Source: Rossellomorea orangium (GTDB taxonomy: Bacteria > Bacillota > Bacilli > Bacillales > Bacillaceae_B). Taken from it: 55,877 bases of DNA. The stretch covers positions 2,609 to 58,485 of the forward strand of contig NZ_JAHWGH010000027.1 of assembly GCF_019334305.1 (NCBI RefSeq), in the 5' to 3' direction. The notes under the pieces were generated by a model. The model saw only the letters and a list, made by a program, of their open reading frames with translations, was not told where the DNA came from and did not search any database. How positions within the stretch are numbered: position 1 is the first letter of the stretch; the number at the start of each line of letters is the position of its first letter. Positions 8,936-20,030 of this stretch are shown piece after piece. The position numbers and the translations under genes were made by a program.

Positions 8936-9003
8936 TGTCGAATTTTCATTCATCAAATTATTTTTTCGACATAATTCGACAGAAACGAAGTGTCATTTCG
9001 ACA
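8936..9003. promoter_or_regulatory. Cluster of four perfect Spo0A boxes
   Basis: TGTCGAA occurs at 8936-8942 on the plus strand. TTCGACA, its complement, occurs at 8965-8971, 8975-8981 and 8997-9003. The middle two are 10 bp apart, the tandem spacing seen in Spo0A dimer sites. The cluster lies 130-230 bp upstream of the abrB promoter and ends 25 bp before the metG -35 hexamer. Confidence 0.75.
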
Positions 9004-9027
9004 AAATTCAATATTAGCATTGTTTAG

Positions 9028-9056
9028 TTGCAGAAACCCTTTATTTTAGGTATATT
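9028..9056 (+). promoter_or_regulatory. Sigma-A promoter of metG
   Basis: TTGCAG and TATATT are separated by 17 bp. The start near 9063 gives a leader of about 125 nt, which holds a GGTAAGT/ACTTACC inverted pair. I see no T-box or S-box signature in that leader. Confidence 0.7.
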
Positions 9057-9185
9057 TTGATGAGATAAGAGGTTAAGATGATAGGTAAGTGTCTTTTAAT
9101 TGGATGTTTATAACAAACTTACCGCTATAAACCATTCGGAGGCTTTTTTGGCTTTATGGGGGTAAATGAAAAAGAGGAGGAATAA

Positions 9186-11150
<1,965 letters not shown>

Positions 11151-11172
11151 GTCATTCATATGGTTTTAAGGT

Positions 11173-11202
11173 AAAGGGATGTTCCACGTGGAACATCCCT
11201 TT
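11173..11202. terminator. Perfect 30-bp palindrome, probable metG terminator
   Basis: The arms 11173-11187 and 11188-11202 are exact complements and end in TTT, but the T tract is short. A parS site makes up the centre, so the hairpin may be a by-product of the binding site or serve both roles. Confidence 0.6.
11180..11195. promoter_or_regulatory. parS: parS chromosome-partition site
   Basis: TGTTCCACGTGGAACA matches the Bacillus parS consensus TGTTNCACGTGAAACA at all but position 12, and position 12 is the palindromic partner of the free position 5. The central CACGTG core is intact. ParB (Spo0J) binds such sites and loads SMC near the origin. The origin-proximal location, between metG and tatD, fits. 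Confidence 0.85.
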
Positions 11203-11463
11203 GCTATATTGAAATAATTAATTATTTATCTATAGTAGGGATCTATTTCTTTTTCACTATGTTGGAATAATTATTCATTGAGGAAGAAGCAGATTATTTT
11301 GGTTCTCCATCTGAAATGGTAGAATGAAAGCGGACTGGAAACGGAACAGATTAAATAAAAAATACCCATAGTAACCATAATATGTAATACGAATGTTACA
11401 TGAATGTGATGCTTGTCATGCGTTTTTATATTAAACTTATCTTTATTACAAGGAGTGTCTTAC

Positions 11464-12231
11464 ATGCTATTTGATACACATGTACATCTGAATGCCGAAC
11501 AATTTGACGAAGATCTGGAGGAGGTAATTTCAAGAGCAAGAGAAGCTGGAGTTGAAAATATGGTGGTCGTCGGTTTTGACCGGCCAACGATTGATCGCGC
11601 CATGGAGCTCATAGGTCAGTATGATTTCTTATATGCCGCGATTGGGTGGCACCCAGTGGATGCAATTGATATGAAGGATGAAGATCTTGTTTGGATAGAA
11701 GAGCTTTCCCGACACCCTAAAGTAGTGGCCATAGGGGAGATGGGGCTTGACTATCACTGGGATAAATCCCCGAAGGATGTTCAAAAAGAAGTATTTCGGA
11801 AACAGATTCAATTAGCTAAGAAAGTGAAACTCCCGATCGTTATACACAACCGTGATGCTACACAGGATATAGTGGATATTCTGAGGGAAGAAGGAGCAGA
11901 TGAAGTTGGTGGAATCATGCACTGCTTCAGCGGAAGTCCGGAAATTGCCCAGGAATGTGTAGATATGAATTTCTATATTTCCCTTGGAGGTCCCGTAACC
12001 TTTAAAAATGCAAAGAAGCCAAAAGAAGTAGCAAAGGAAATTCCTTTGGAAAAGCTTCTGATCGAGACTGATTGCCCTTATCTGGCCCCTCATCCATACA
12101 GAGGGAAGAGGAATGAACCGGCTTACGTCAAGCTTGTGGCAGAACAAATAGCAGAACTGAAAGAAGTGTCATTGGAAGAAGTAGAGAAGATGACAACAGA
12201 AAATGCAAAGAAATTATTCAACATAAACTGA
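11464..12231 (+). CDS. tatD: TatD family metal-dependent deoxyribonuclease
   Basis: The 255-residue product (B. subtilis YabD) is a TIM-barrel metal-dependent hydrolase. The first metal motif DTHVHL begins at residue 4. E93 is in the GEMGLDYH motif, and histidines lie in VIHNRDA and MHCFSG; the last metal aspartate is in LIETDCPYLAPHP. Family members have 3'-5' exonuclease activity on DNA and RNA. The start at 11464 is preceded by AAGGAGTG; an in-frame ATG at 11413 lacks a binding site. The 5' gap contains no other gene. Confidence 0.93.
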   Translation: MLFDTHVHLNAEQFDEDLEEVISRAREAGVENMVVVGFDRPTIDRAMELIGQYDFLYAAIGWHPVDAIDMKDEDLVWIEELSRHPKVVAIGEMGLDYHWDKSPKDVQKEVFRKQIQLAKKVKLPIVIHNRDATQDIVDILREEGADEVGGIMHCFSGSPEIAQECVDMNFYISLGGPVTFKNAKKPKEVAKEIPLEKLLIETDCPYLAPHPYRGKRNEPAYVKLVAEQIAELKEVSLEEVEKMTTENAKKLFNIN

Positions 12232-12426
12232 CATCAACATTTGTCGAGAATTGAGAGAGCTTGTCCAAATAGGAAATGAAAACAAATAGTTCTACATAGG
12301 AATCTTGTTTCATAGGATAAACGTGTCGATAACTCTCTCTTTTCTTTTTCTTTCATTTTCTGCATAATATGTTTTGTGTTCCCCGGGTTGTAATATTTTG
12401 CTAGATTAGGTTAGAAGAAGTAAGGG

Positions 12427-12455
12427 TTGACAGTCACTGGATAACTCTATATAAT
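12427..12455 (+). promoter_or_regulatory. Perfect consensus sigma-A promoter of yabE
   Basis: TTGACA and TATAAT are separated by exactly 17 bp, the only full-consensus promoter seen in the window. The predicted start lies about 20 bp before yabE, giving a very short leader that is almost all ribosome-binding site (AAAAGGAGG). Confidence 0.9.
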
Positions 12456-12481
12456 CACTCCGAGAAAAGGAGGCGTTTTTC

Positions 12482-13705
12482 ATGAACTTTAAAGCCATGA
12501 AAAGCCTGTTTTCCAAGTCTTTGAGTCGAAGGAAATGGATTGTTACAATTGGAACATTGATAACATCTGCAGCTGTATTTGGAATTCTTTTTTATGAAGG
12601 ATCGAAGAACACTGTAGCATTGACCTTAGACGGCGAGCAAAAAGAGATTAGGACGCATGCAAACACGATTCAGGATATATTACAAGAATTAGAGATTTCA
12701 CCCCGCTCAGAAGACTATTTGTACCCCTCGGGGAATACGAAGGTTTCAAATAATATGAATGTTGTTTGGGAACCGGCAAAACAGGTAGGGATCACAGTAG
12801 GAGGCCAGGAGAAAAAATTCTGGACGACTGCAGATACAGTAAAAGAGTTACTCTCTGAAAATGACATTCAAGTAGGAGAACATGATAAGGTCCAACCCGG
12901 CTTATCAGAAAAAGTAACAGGGAACATGGATGTAAAGATTGATACCGCATTTTCACTTAAGCTTGTAAACGGTGGAAAAGAGCAAAAGGTATGGTCTACT
13001 TCGACTACGGTCGCTGACTTTTTAAAGCAACAAGGAATTACACTAAAAGATTCAGACCGTGTTGAACCAAGTTTAGACAAAGTTGTTAAAGCAAATGATG
13101 TCGTAAATGTCGTTCGAGTTGAAAAAGTCACCGATGTAGTGGAAGAGACAAAAAATTTCACCGTTATTTCCAAGAAAGATTCTGACCTTTCCAAGGGGAA
13201 AGAAAAAGTCGTTCAAGAAGGTAAAAACGGAAAGATTGAAAAGAAGTATGAAATTGTAAAAGAGAATGGCAAAGAAGTTTCCAGAAAATTGCTGAGTGAA
13301 AAAGTAGTGGAAGAAAGCCAGGATAAAATCATCAATGTCGGCACAAAGGTTTTAGTGGCCCAGGTTTCACGGGGAAGTTCATCCTCAAGTTCAGCTTCAG
13401 CCGCTCCAAGTGGAGGCAGGGAATTCTATGTCAGTTCAACCGCATACACAGCTTCATGTAACGGATGTTCCGGACATACGGCAACAGGCATCAATTTAAA
13501 AGCCAATCCAAATGTTAAAGTGATTGCAGTTGATCCTTCCATCATTCCTTTAGGTTCAAAGGTTTATGTAGAAGGGTACGGCTATGCCGTCGCCGCAGAT
13601 ACAGGAGGAGCGATCAAAGGGAATAAGATCGATGTATTCTTCTCATCCAAATCAGACGCGTATCGATGGGGTAGAAAAACCATCAAGGTGAAAATACTGA
13701 ACTAA
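12482..13705 (+). CDS. yabE: YabE, DUF348-G5-3D cell-wall protein (Rpf-like)
   Basis: The 407-residue protein has a basic N terminus and one hydrophobic segment (residues 20-40) that is a signal peptide or anchor. Three DUF348 repeats follow (about 45-85, 100-140, 157-195), then a G5 domain (200-285), a Ser-rich linker and a C-terminal 3D domain (315-407). The 3D domain has aspartates in VDPSIIPLGS, AADTGG and KIDVFF, the layout of lytic transglycosylases related to the resuscitation-promoting Sps/Rpf group. It probably cleaves peptidoglycan outside the membrane. It has its own strong promoter and terminator. Confidence 0.9.
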   Translation: MNFKAMKSLFSKSLSRRKWIVTIGTLITSAAVFGILFYEGSKNTVALTLDGEQKEIRTHANTIQDILQELEISPRSEDYLYPSGNTKVSNNMNVVWEPAKQVGITVGGQEKKFWTTADTVKELLSENDIQVGEHDKVQPGLSEKVTGNMDVKIDTAFSLKLVNGGKEQKVWSTSTTVADFLKQQGITLKDSDRVEPSLDKVVKANDVVNVVRVEKVTDVVEETKNFTVISKKDSDLSKGKEKVVQEGKNGKIEKKYEIVKENGKEVSRKLLSEKVVEESQDKIINVGTKVLVAQVSRGSSSSSSASAAPSGGREFYVSSTAYTASCNGCSGHTATGINLKANPNVKVIAVDPSIIPLGSKVYVEGYGYAVAADTGGAIKGNKIDVFFSSKSDAYRWGRKTIKVKILN

Positions 13706-13706
13706 T

Positions 13707-13733
13707 AGCAGGGAGTTTTCCTGCTTTTTTTTT
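13707..13733 (+). terminator. Terminator of yabE
   Basis: A six-base-pair stem AGCAGG/CCTGCT with a 7-base loop is followed by nine T, one base after the stop codon. Confidence 0.85.
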
Positions 13734-13824
13734 ATTTCTTGGTTAAAACCGTTATAATAGCTTTAGGTTTTCATTTATTAGACGAAATGAAAAGAAGAAA
13801 TGTTTCAACTTTTTTGGAGGAATT

Positions 13825-15256
<1,432 letters not shown>

Positions 15257-15262
15257 AAATCC

Positions 15263-15298
15263 AAATGGCTAAACGCGAAGATGCGTTTAGCCATTTTT
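15263..15298 (+). terminator. Terminator of rnmV-rsmA
   Basis: A perfect 14-bp stem (15263-15276 with 15283-15296) has a six-base loop and ends in T5. Confidence 0.9.
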
Positions 15299-15336
15299 GT
15301 TTACGTGGACACTTTAAGCTCAATCCCATTTTATTG

Positions 15337-15366
15337 GCACCTAATATTCCAGGGATGCATAGGTTA
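15337..15366 (+). promoter_or_regulatory. Candidate sigma-K promoter of yabG
   Basis: GCAC at 15337-15340 and CATAGGTTA at 15358-15366 fit the sigma-K pattern AC-N16/17-CATAnnnTA with a 17-bp spacer. B. subtilis yabG is a sigma-K gene. The leader would be about 110 nt. Confidence 0.5.
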
Positions 15367-15484
15367 TCACAGGGAATATATATTTACTTGATGGAGAAGG
15401 GTAGGGCATATGCTGATCCTCCTCGGCTTGTTGATTTCCTTTTTTGATTTCTCAACGAATGTTTAGCCCATGGGAGTGACTGAT

Positions 15485-16363
15485 GTGAATATCGAAATCA
15501 ATGATGTCGTAGGTCGCCTTTCATATCACTGTGATATTTTATTCAGGGTAATAGATATCCGCATGATAGATGGTCATAAAACGGCAGTACTGTATGGTGA
15601 AGATTTCCGATTGATAGCGGATGCTCCTTTTCATGATTTGAAGAAGATGGACCCCAGGGAACAGGATCGGATCACGAAGGAGTTCCGTTCAAAGGAAGAA
15701 CAATCCTTAGATCTGTTCCGACAGGATATAGAGCTTCTTAAGTATAAGCAGGAGTACAGGGTGACGAATGCTTATCGAGACGATTACAACTATTTCCAAG
15801 TTCCGGGGAAAGTGCTTCATCTTGATGGAGATCCCAGTTATTTAAGAAAATGCCTAGATCTTTATGAGAAAATTGGAGTTCCGGTAAAAGGTGTCCACTG
15901 CAGCGAAACAGAGATGCCTCAACAAATCGGGTCCCTTATCGATAAATATAGACCGAATATCATCGTATTGACAGGTCATGACGCCTATTCCAAGTCGAAA
16001 GGGGCAAAGGCTGACATAAACGCCTATCGACATTCGAAATATTTTGTTCAAGCAGTAAGAGAAGCCCGTAGTAAATCCCCTCACCTGGATCAGCTTGTGA
16101 TCTTCGCAGGGGCTTGTCAATCCCACTTTGAGTCCCTGATCCATGCAGGAGCCAACTTTGCAAGTTCTCCTTCAAGAGTCAATATCCATGCTCTGGATCC
16201 AGTGTATATTGTGGCTAAGATATGTTTTACCGGGTTTAAGGATTCGGTGAATGTGTGGGATGTCATCCGAAATACATTGACGGGGGACAAAGGATTGGGT
16301 GGCATCGAAACGAAAGGTGTCCTTCGTACAGGAATGCCATACAAAATCACGGAAGATGAATAA
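15485..16363 (+). CDS. yabG: Sporulation cysteine protease YabG
   Basis: YabG is a spore-coat protease of the mother cell that trims coat proteins such as SafA and SpoIVA-associated proteins late in sporulation. This 292-residue protein contains the conserved blocks VLHLDGD, ILVxTGHDAYSK-type (here IIVLTGHDAYSK), IFAGACQSHFESLI, with the probable catalytic cysteine, and FASSPSRVNIHALDP. I choose GTG 15485, because GGGAGTGA lies just before it, over ATG 15470, which overlaps that ribosome-binding site. Confidence 0.93.
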   Translation: MNIEINDVVGRLSYHCDILFRVIDIRMIDGHKTAVLYGEDFRLIADAPFHDLKKMDPREQDRITKEFRSKEEQSLDLFRQDIELLKYKQEYRVTNAYRDDYNYFQVPGKVLHLDGDPSYLRKCLDLYEKIGVPVKGVHCSETEMPQQIGSLIDKYRPNIIVLTGHDAYSKSKGAKADINAYRHSKYFVQAVREARSKSPHLDQLVIFAGACQSHFESLIHAGANFASSPSRVNIHALDPVYIVAKICFTGFKDSVNVWDVIRNTLTGDKGLGGIETKGVLRTGMPYKITEDE

Positions 16364-16386
16364 GAAAGGTTCGACAAAACCTTTGA

Positions 16387-16420
16387 AGACCTTGCAATTT
16401 ATGCGAGGTCTATTTCATTT
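16387..16420 (+). terminator. Terminator of yabG
   Basis: Arms AGACCTTGC and GCGAGGTCT pair with one G-T wobble across a 7-base loop. The T tract is interrupted. Confidence 0.65.
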
Positions 16421-16489
16421 TGATGTGACATATATTGGTTAGGTGTTGAATTTTTCTTCATTGTCACGACTGGTCAAAGTTCTTTTAAA

Positions 16490-16612
16490 AGGCTTTTTTC
16501 GTATACATTGTTGCTTTTGAATATAGCGAGTGGCGGTTGATTTCCGCTACAGGTGCGCTTTCCGCGGGGCTGGCGGTGAGCCTCCTCGGCTGCGCCTGTG
16601 GGGTCTCACCTG
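16490..16612 (-). repeat. Partial copy of the family 1 repeat
   Basis: This stretch is the reverse complement of the right half of the 6163-6622 element, from its outer arm (AGGCTTTTTTCG...CATTGTTGC) through the GCGAGTGGCGGTTGATTTCCG block to GTCTCACC. It stops at TGTCCAGC, where the family 2 element begins. Confidence 0.75.
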
Positions 16613-16731
16613 TCCAGCTCCGGCGGCTAGAGGCTCGAGGTCATAAGCTAAATTGGGCCAAGAAGGCAAAAAACGCCTTCATGGCCCATTCATCTTATGC
16701 TGGTCGCCTCTGACCAAGCCGCCTCCGCTTT
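16611..16731 (+). repeat. Palindromic repeat, family 2, copy A
   Basis: An imperfect palindrome of about 120 bp. The outer arms pair GGCGGCT with AGCCGCC, then AGAGGC with GCCTCT, then CATAAG with CTTATG. The inner arm pairs TGGGCC (16654-16659) with GGCCCA (16683-16688) around AAGGC/GCCTT. Further copies lie at 20556-20676 and 44821-44940. Confidence 0.8.
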
Positions 16732-16810
16732 AATTTGTTTACATAATTTTTCATTGTATGGGGAATGTTAGAGATGTAGAAAAAACGTATTTTTTGTTGA
16801 ATAAAATATA

Positions 16811-16839
16811 TTGACAGGTGTTCATGATTCTTGTTAAAA
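16811..16839 (+). promoter_or_regulatory. Upstream veg promoter
   Basis: TTGACA and TTAAAA are separated by 17 bp (or TAAAAT at 18 bp). It is one of two tandem sigma-A promoters before veg. Confidence 0.6.
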
Positions 16840-16851
16840 TAATAAATTTAT

Positions 16852-16880
16852 TTGACTAAAATTACATAATGTGTTATATT
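16852..16880 (+). promoter_or_regulatory. Proximal veg promoter
   Basis: TTGACT and TATATT are separated by 17 bp in very A/T-rich DNA, with the gene starting 25 bp downstream. B. subtilis veg is also one of the strongest vegetative promoters. Confidence 0.85.
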
Positions 16881-16904
16881 TAATAACAGTGAGGTGGAAG
16901 CGAA

Positions 16905-17174
16905 ATGCCAAAAACATTAGCCGACATTAAAAGATCCCTTGATTCTAATCTGGGGAAACGTTTAATGCTTAAAGCAAACGGTGGACGTCGAAAAACAATT
17001 GAGCGTTCAGGTGTTCTAGCCGAAACGTATCCTTCTGTATTCGTGGTTCAACTGGATCAAGAAGAGAATGCGTTCGAACGAGTTTCTTACAGCTATGCAG
17101 ATGTTCTCACTGAGACAGTTCAATTAACATTTTATGATGAAGCAACAGGAAATATCATCTTTAGCCAGCAGTAG
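16905..17174 (+). CDS. veg: Veg protein
   Basis: The 89-residue protein matches B. subtilis Veg (about 86 residues) over almost its whole length, with the conserved [16 protein letters not shown] and [28 protein letters not shown] blocks. Veg is a small SH3-like-barrel protein that stimulates biofilm genes by antagonising SinR; its exact biochemical action is unclear. GAGGTGG precedes the ATG. It is monocistronic, with two promoters and a terminator. Confidence 0.95.
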   Translation: MPKTLADIKRSLDSNLGKRLMLKANGGRRKTIERSGVLAETYPSVFVVQLDQEENAFERVSYSYADVLTETVQLTFYDEATGNIIFSQQ

Positions 17175-17196
17175 ACAATTGTTTGCTGCTTTTTTA
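17167..17196 (+). terminator. Terminator of veg
   Basis: The hairpin has AGCAG pairing with CTGCT and ACAA pairing with TTGT, followed by T6. It begins inside the last codons of veg. Confidence 0.75.
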
Positions 17197-17255
17197 TTTG
17201 TTTAAACATACATGTTTTACATAATATCTTTCGTCATTTTTTGACCTCCTATACA

Positions 17256-17262
17256 CATACTA
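17256..17262 (+). promoter_or_regulatory. Candidate sigma-G -10 element of sspF
   Basis: CATACTA is a perfect sigma-G -10 element, 32 bp before the gene. The -35 region (GTCATT) is a poor match, so the call rests on the -10 and on the identity of the gene. Confidence 0.45.
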
Positions 17263-17293
17263 AATATGTGGTGCATTTTGAAGGAGGTAGACA

Positions 17294-17476
17294 ATGAGTA
17301 GAAGAAGAGGAATTATGTCTGATCAATTAAAAGAAGAAATCGCTCAGGAATTAGGATTTTACGATGTTGTTCAGAAGGATGGTTGGGGTGGAATCTCGTC
17401 CCGTGACGCTGGGAATATGGTGAAACGCGCAGTTGAGCGCGCAAGTCGGCAACTCTCAGAAAGCCAGCCAAACTAA
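17294..17476 (+). CDS. sspF: Small acid-soluble spore protein SspF (alpha/beta-type, minor)
   Basis: The 60-residue protein matches B. subtilis SspF (61 residues), with [25 protein letters not shown] and the SASP signature [11 protein letters not shown]. Alpha/beta-type SASPs coat DNA in the dormant spore and protect it from UV and heat. A strong AAGGAGGT ribosome-binding site precedes the ATG. In B. subtilis it is also located between veg and ispE and is transcribed by sigma-G. Confidence 0.95.
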   Translation: MSRRRGIMSDQLKEEIAQELGFYDVVQKDGWGGISSRDAGNMVKRAVERASRQLSESQPN

Positions 17477-17521
17477 CTCTTATTACACAATTGGATTACA
17501 TCTTTTATACGTACCATATGT

Positions 17522-17562
17522 AAAGGGCCGTCTCAAAGTGTCATGCTTTTGGGCGGCCTTTG
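17522..17562 (+). terminator. Probable terminator of sspF
   Basis: AAAGGGCCG pairs with CGGCCTTT across a long, partly paired loop, followed by a weak T tract. Confidence 0.55.
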
Positions 17563-17641
17563 TTTCGTTTAACATCAGACTGTCTTTCCTATCATTACTT
17601 TACGTGATAAAATAACATACTTGTATGAGTATGTTAAGAAG

Positions 17642-17670
17642 TTAACACTCCCTATAATGAAGTGTATGAT
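17642..17670 (+). promoter_or_regulatory. Sigma-A promoter of ispE
   Basis: TTAACA and TATGAT are separated by 17 bp, 38 bp before the ispE start. Confidence 0.65.
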
Positions 17671-17707
17671 ACAATATAAAAAAGAGTATTGGTAAGAAGG
17701 TGATGAT

Positions 17708-18562
17708 ATGAGGTTATTAGTGAAGGCGCCGGCAAAAATTAACCTATCACTTGATGTTTTACATAAACGTTCAGATGGTTACCATGAAGTTGAGATGGTT
17801 ATGACGACAATCGATTTAGCGGATAGAATTGAACTCACGAATCTTTCAGATGACACGATCAAAATTCTTTCGCACAATCGATTTGTACCGGACGATGGAA
17901 GGAATCTTGCTTATCAAGCTGCACAGCTCCTTAAAGAGAAAATGAACATTAAGAAGGGTGTAGCCATTTCCATCGATAAAGTGATTCCTGTCGCCGCAGG
18001 CTTAGCAGGGGGGAGCAGTGATGCAGCTGCGACGTTAAAAGGTTTGAATCGTTTATGGGATTTAGGCCTGAGTATGGACGAGCTTGCAGAGCTTGGTGCA
18101 GAAATTGGTTCCGATGTATCTTTTTGTGTTTACGGAGGTACCGCTTTAGCGTCGGGCAGGGGAGAGAAAATCAAACATCTTCCTGCTCCTCCGAACTGTT
18201 GGGTGATTCTTGCAAAACCGACAATAGGTGTTTCAACAGCGGATGTATATAAAAATTTAGATCTGAAAAATATGACACATCCGAATACAAAGGCAATGGT
18301 TTCTGCCTTGGAACATGGGAATTATCATGATATTTGCTCCAATCTTGGGAATGTTCTTGAATCGGTTACATTGGATATGCATCCAGAGGTTTCCCAGATC
18401 AAAGATCAAATGGAGCGTTTTGGCGCCGACGCCGTTCTGATGAGCGGAAGCGGTCCTACAGTATATGGATTGGTGCAATATGAATCAAGGCTCCATCGAA
18501 TCTACAATGGTTTAAGAGGCTTTTGTGACCAGGTATTTGCGGTGCGAATGCTTGGAGATTAA
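17708..18562 (+). CDS. ispE: 4-diphosphocytidyl-2-C-methyl-D-erythritol kinase
   Basis: IspE is a GHMP-superfamily kinase that phosphorylates CDP-methylerythritol in the MEP pathway of isoprenoid synthesis. The 284-residue protein starts with the conserved [27 protein letters not shown], in which lysine and aspartate are catalytic. The ATP loop [14 protein letters not shown] lies near residues 95-108, and motif 3 is [12 protein letters not shown] near 244. It is short by only a few residues compared with B. subtilis (289). Confidence 0.96.
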   Translation: MRLLVKAPAKINLSLDVLHKRSDGYHEVEMVMTTIDLADRIELTNLSDDTIKILSHNRFVPDDGRNLAYQAAQLLKEKMNIKKGVAISIDKVIPVAAGLAGGSSDAAATLKGLNRLWDLGLSMDELAELGAEIGSDVSFCVYGGTALASGRGEKIKHLPAPPNCWVILAKPTIGVSTADVYKNLDLKNMTHPNTKAMVSALEHGNYHDICSNLGNVLESVTLDMHPEVSQIKDQMERFGADAVLMSGSGPTVYGLVQYESRLHRIYNGLRGFCDQVFAVRMLGD

Positions 18563-18568
18563 GAACCC

Positions 18569-18598
18569 TTGCCGAAATCCGTATATTAATGATATATT
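18569..18598 (+). promoter_or_regulatory. Sigma-A promoter of purR
   Basis: TTGCCG and TATATT are separated by 18 bp. The -10 element lies between the two PurBox arms. Confidence 0.6.
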
Positions 18599-18619
18599 TA
18601 CTTTATAATATTCGGATTT
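18575..18619. promoter_or_regulatory. Paired PurBoxes (PurR operator) upstream of purR
   Basis: AAATCCGTATATT at 18575-18587 and AATATTCGGATTT at 18607-18619 are inverted copies differing at one base. The right box, read as AAATCCGAATATT, matches the PurBox AWWWCCGAACWWT at 12 of 13 positions; the left matches at 11. Paired inverted PurBoxes about 16-19 bp apart are the known PurR operator, and B. subtilis purR is autoregulated. Confidence 0.75.
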
Positions 18620-18633
18620 AGGAGGTTTCTTTG

Positions 18634-19470
18634 GTGAAGTTTAAGCGCAGCGAACGATTGATTGATATGACGCACTATTTATTAGAACGGCCCCATCAAC
18701 TTGTGCCTTTGACTTTTTTCTCGGAACGGTACGGTTCTGCCAAATCTTCCATCAGCGAAGATTTGACGATTGTGAAGGAAACATTTGAAGGACGGGGTGT
18801 CGGTACGGTTCAAACGGTTCCCGGGGCTGCAGGTGGAGTGAAATACGTTCCAAAGGTGAACAGTCAGGAAGCGAAAGAAATGATCGAAGAGTTATGTCTC
18901 CATCTGGAAAGCTCCGATCGCCTTTTACCAGGCGGGTACCTATACATGACGGACCTCCTTGGGAATCCTCAGCTCATGAAGAGTGTCGGGAAATTGCTGG
19001 CATCTGCTTTTGCAGAGAAAGATATCGATGTCATCATGACAGTGGCGACAAAAGGGATACCGATTGCTAATGCGATTGCTTCTTACTTGAATGTTCCCGT
19101 TGTCATTGTCAGACGCGACAGCCGTGTCACCGAGGGGTCGACTGTAAGCATCAATTATGTTTCGGGTTCATCGAAGAGAATCCAATCCATGGTGCTTTCA
19201 AAGAGAAGCCTGAAGGAAGGTTCTAAAGTATTGGTTGTCGATGATTTCATGAAAGCAGGGGGAACCATCAATGGAATGAAGAACCTGCTGGAAGAGTTTT
19301 CTGCTACTTTGTCCGGAATTGGGGTATTGGTTGAATCCAACAGCCTGGACGGTCGACTGGTGGATGATTATGTATCATTGTTAAAATTATCCGATGTCAA
19401 TGAAAAGGATAAGCAGATTTCGTTAAAAGAAGGAAATTATTTTGAATCCAATCTAACATTTCTACCATAA
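18634..19470 (+). CDS. purR: Purine operon repressor PurR
   Basis: PurR represses purine synthesis and salvage genes. In Bacillus the effector PRPP (or, in later work, (p)ppGpp) binds its C-terminal phosphoribosyltransferase-like domain. The 278-residue protein has a winged-helix N-terminal domain (about 1-73) and the PRPP-binding loop VLVVDDFMKAGGTING with D203/D204. GTG 18634 gives the family N terminus MKFKRSERL at 8 bp from GGAGG and is preferred over TTG 18631. A PurBox pair just upstream indicates autoregulation. ridA follows 15 bp downstream as in B. subtilis. Confidence 0.96.
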   Translation: MKFKRSERLIDMTHYLLERPHQLVPLTFFSERYGSAKSSISEDLTIVKETFEGRGVGTVQTVPGAAGGVKYVPKVNSQEAKEMIEELCLHLESSDRLLPGGYLYMTDLLGNPQLMKSVGKLLASAFAEKDIDVIMTVATKGIPIANAIASYLNVPVVIVRRDSRVTEGSTVSINYVSGSSKRIQSMVLSKRSLKEGSKVLVVDDFMKAGGTINGMKNLLEEFSATLSGIGVLVESNSLDGRLVDDYVSLLKLSDVNEKDKQISLKEGNYFESNLTFLP

Positions 19471-19485
19471 GGGGAGGCGTTTAGC

Positions 19486-19860
19486 ATGCGTGTAGTGTCT
19501 ACTAAGGAAGCACCAGCAGCAATTGGTCCATATTCGCAAGGCATTGTCGTGAATAACCTGTTTTACAGTTCAGGTCAAATCCCATTAACATCCGAGGGGA
19601 CGATGATTGAAGGTGATGTTGCAGATCAGACACATCAAGTCTTTCGCAATCTACAAGCCGTGCTATCGGAAGCCGGTGCATCATTGGAAACGGTAGTCAA
19701 AGCAACGGTTTTCATTAAAGATATGAATGATTTTGGAACGATCAATGAAGTATATGGGGAATATTTCAGTACTCATAAGCCTGCCCGTTCTTGTGTAGAA
19801 GTAGCCCGCTTACCTAAAGATGCACAGGTTGAAATAGAAGTAATTGCACTCGTGAAGTAA
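19486..19860 (+). CDS. ridA: 2-iminobutanoate/2-iminopropanoate deaminase RidA
   Basis: The 124-residue protein (B. subtilis YabJ) is a YjgF/YER057c/UK114 family trimer that hydrolyses reactive enamine and imine products of PLP enzymes. The clear signatures are [22 protein letters not shown] with the substrate-binding serine region, and the C-terminal [22 protein letters not shown], including the catalytic arginine. YabJ has been reported to be needed for full PurR-dependent repression, and it shares the purR transcript. Its terminator overlaps the last codons. Confidence 0.96.
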   Translation: MRVVSTKEAPAAIGPYSQGIVVNNLFYSSGQIPLTSEGTMIEGDVADQTHQVFRNLQAVLSEAGASLETVVKATVFIKDMNDFGTINEVYGEYFSTHKPARSCVEVARLPKDAQVEIEVIALVK

Positions 19861-19879
19861 TATTCACGGGTGTTTTTTT
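19846..19879 (+). terminator. Terminator of purR-ridA, overlapping the ridA stop
   Basis: CACTCGTGAA (19847-19856) pairs with TTCACGGGTG (19863-19872) and is followed by T7. The 5' arm is made of ridA codons. Confidence 0.85.
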
Positions 19880-19960
19880 GTACCAAAATGGAAGTGTAGT
19901 TCAAATGAAACAGAAAAAAGATGAGAAAAATAAAATTTTTCAAAAAATTTTACAATTTAA

Positions 19961-19988
19961 GAAGGAATATCTATTAAATTCGTTGAAT
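19961..19988 (+). promoter_or_regulatory. Sigma-H promoter of spoVG
   Basis: GAAGGAATA and GTTGAAT are separated by 12 bp, a full match to the sigma-H pattern RnAGGAwWW-N12-RnnGAAT. An A/T-rich tract lies directly upstream (19921-19960), the place where AbrB binds in B. subtilis. Confidence 0.88.
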
Positions 19989-20030
19989 ACATACAGTAGA
20001 TTTCATCTAGGGAAAAAGGTGGTGAACAGA

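Noticed and set aside
17433..17615. Open frame overlapping the end of sspF
   Set aside because: It covers the sspF stop and terminator and has no family resemblance or ribosome-binding site.
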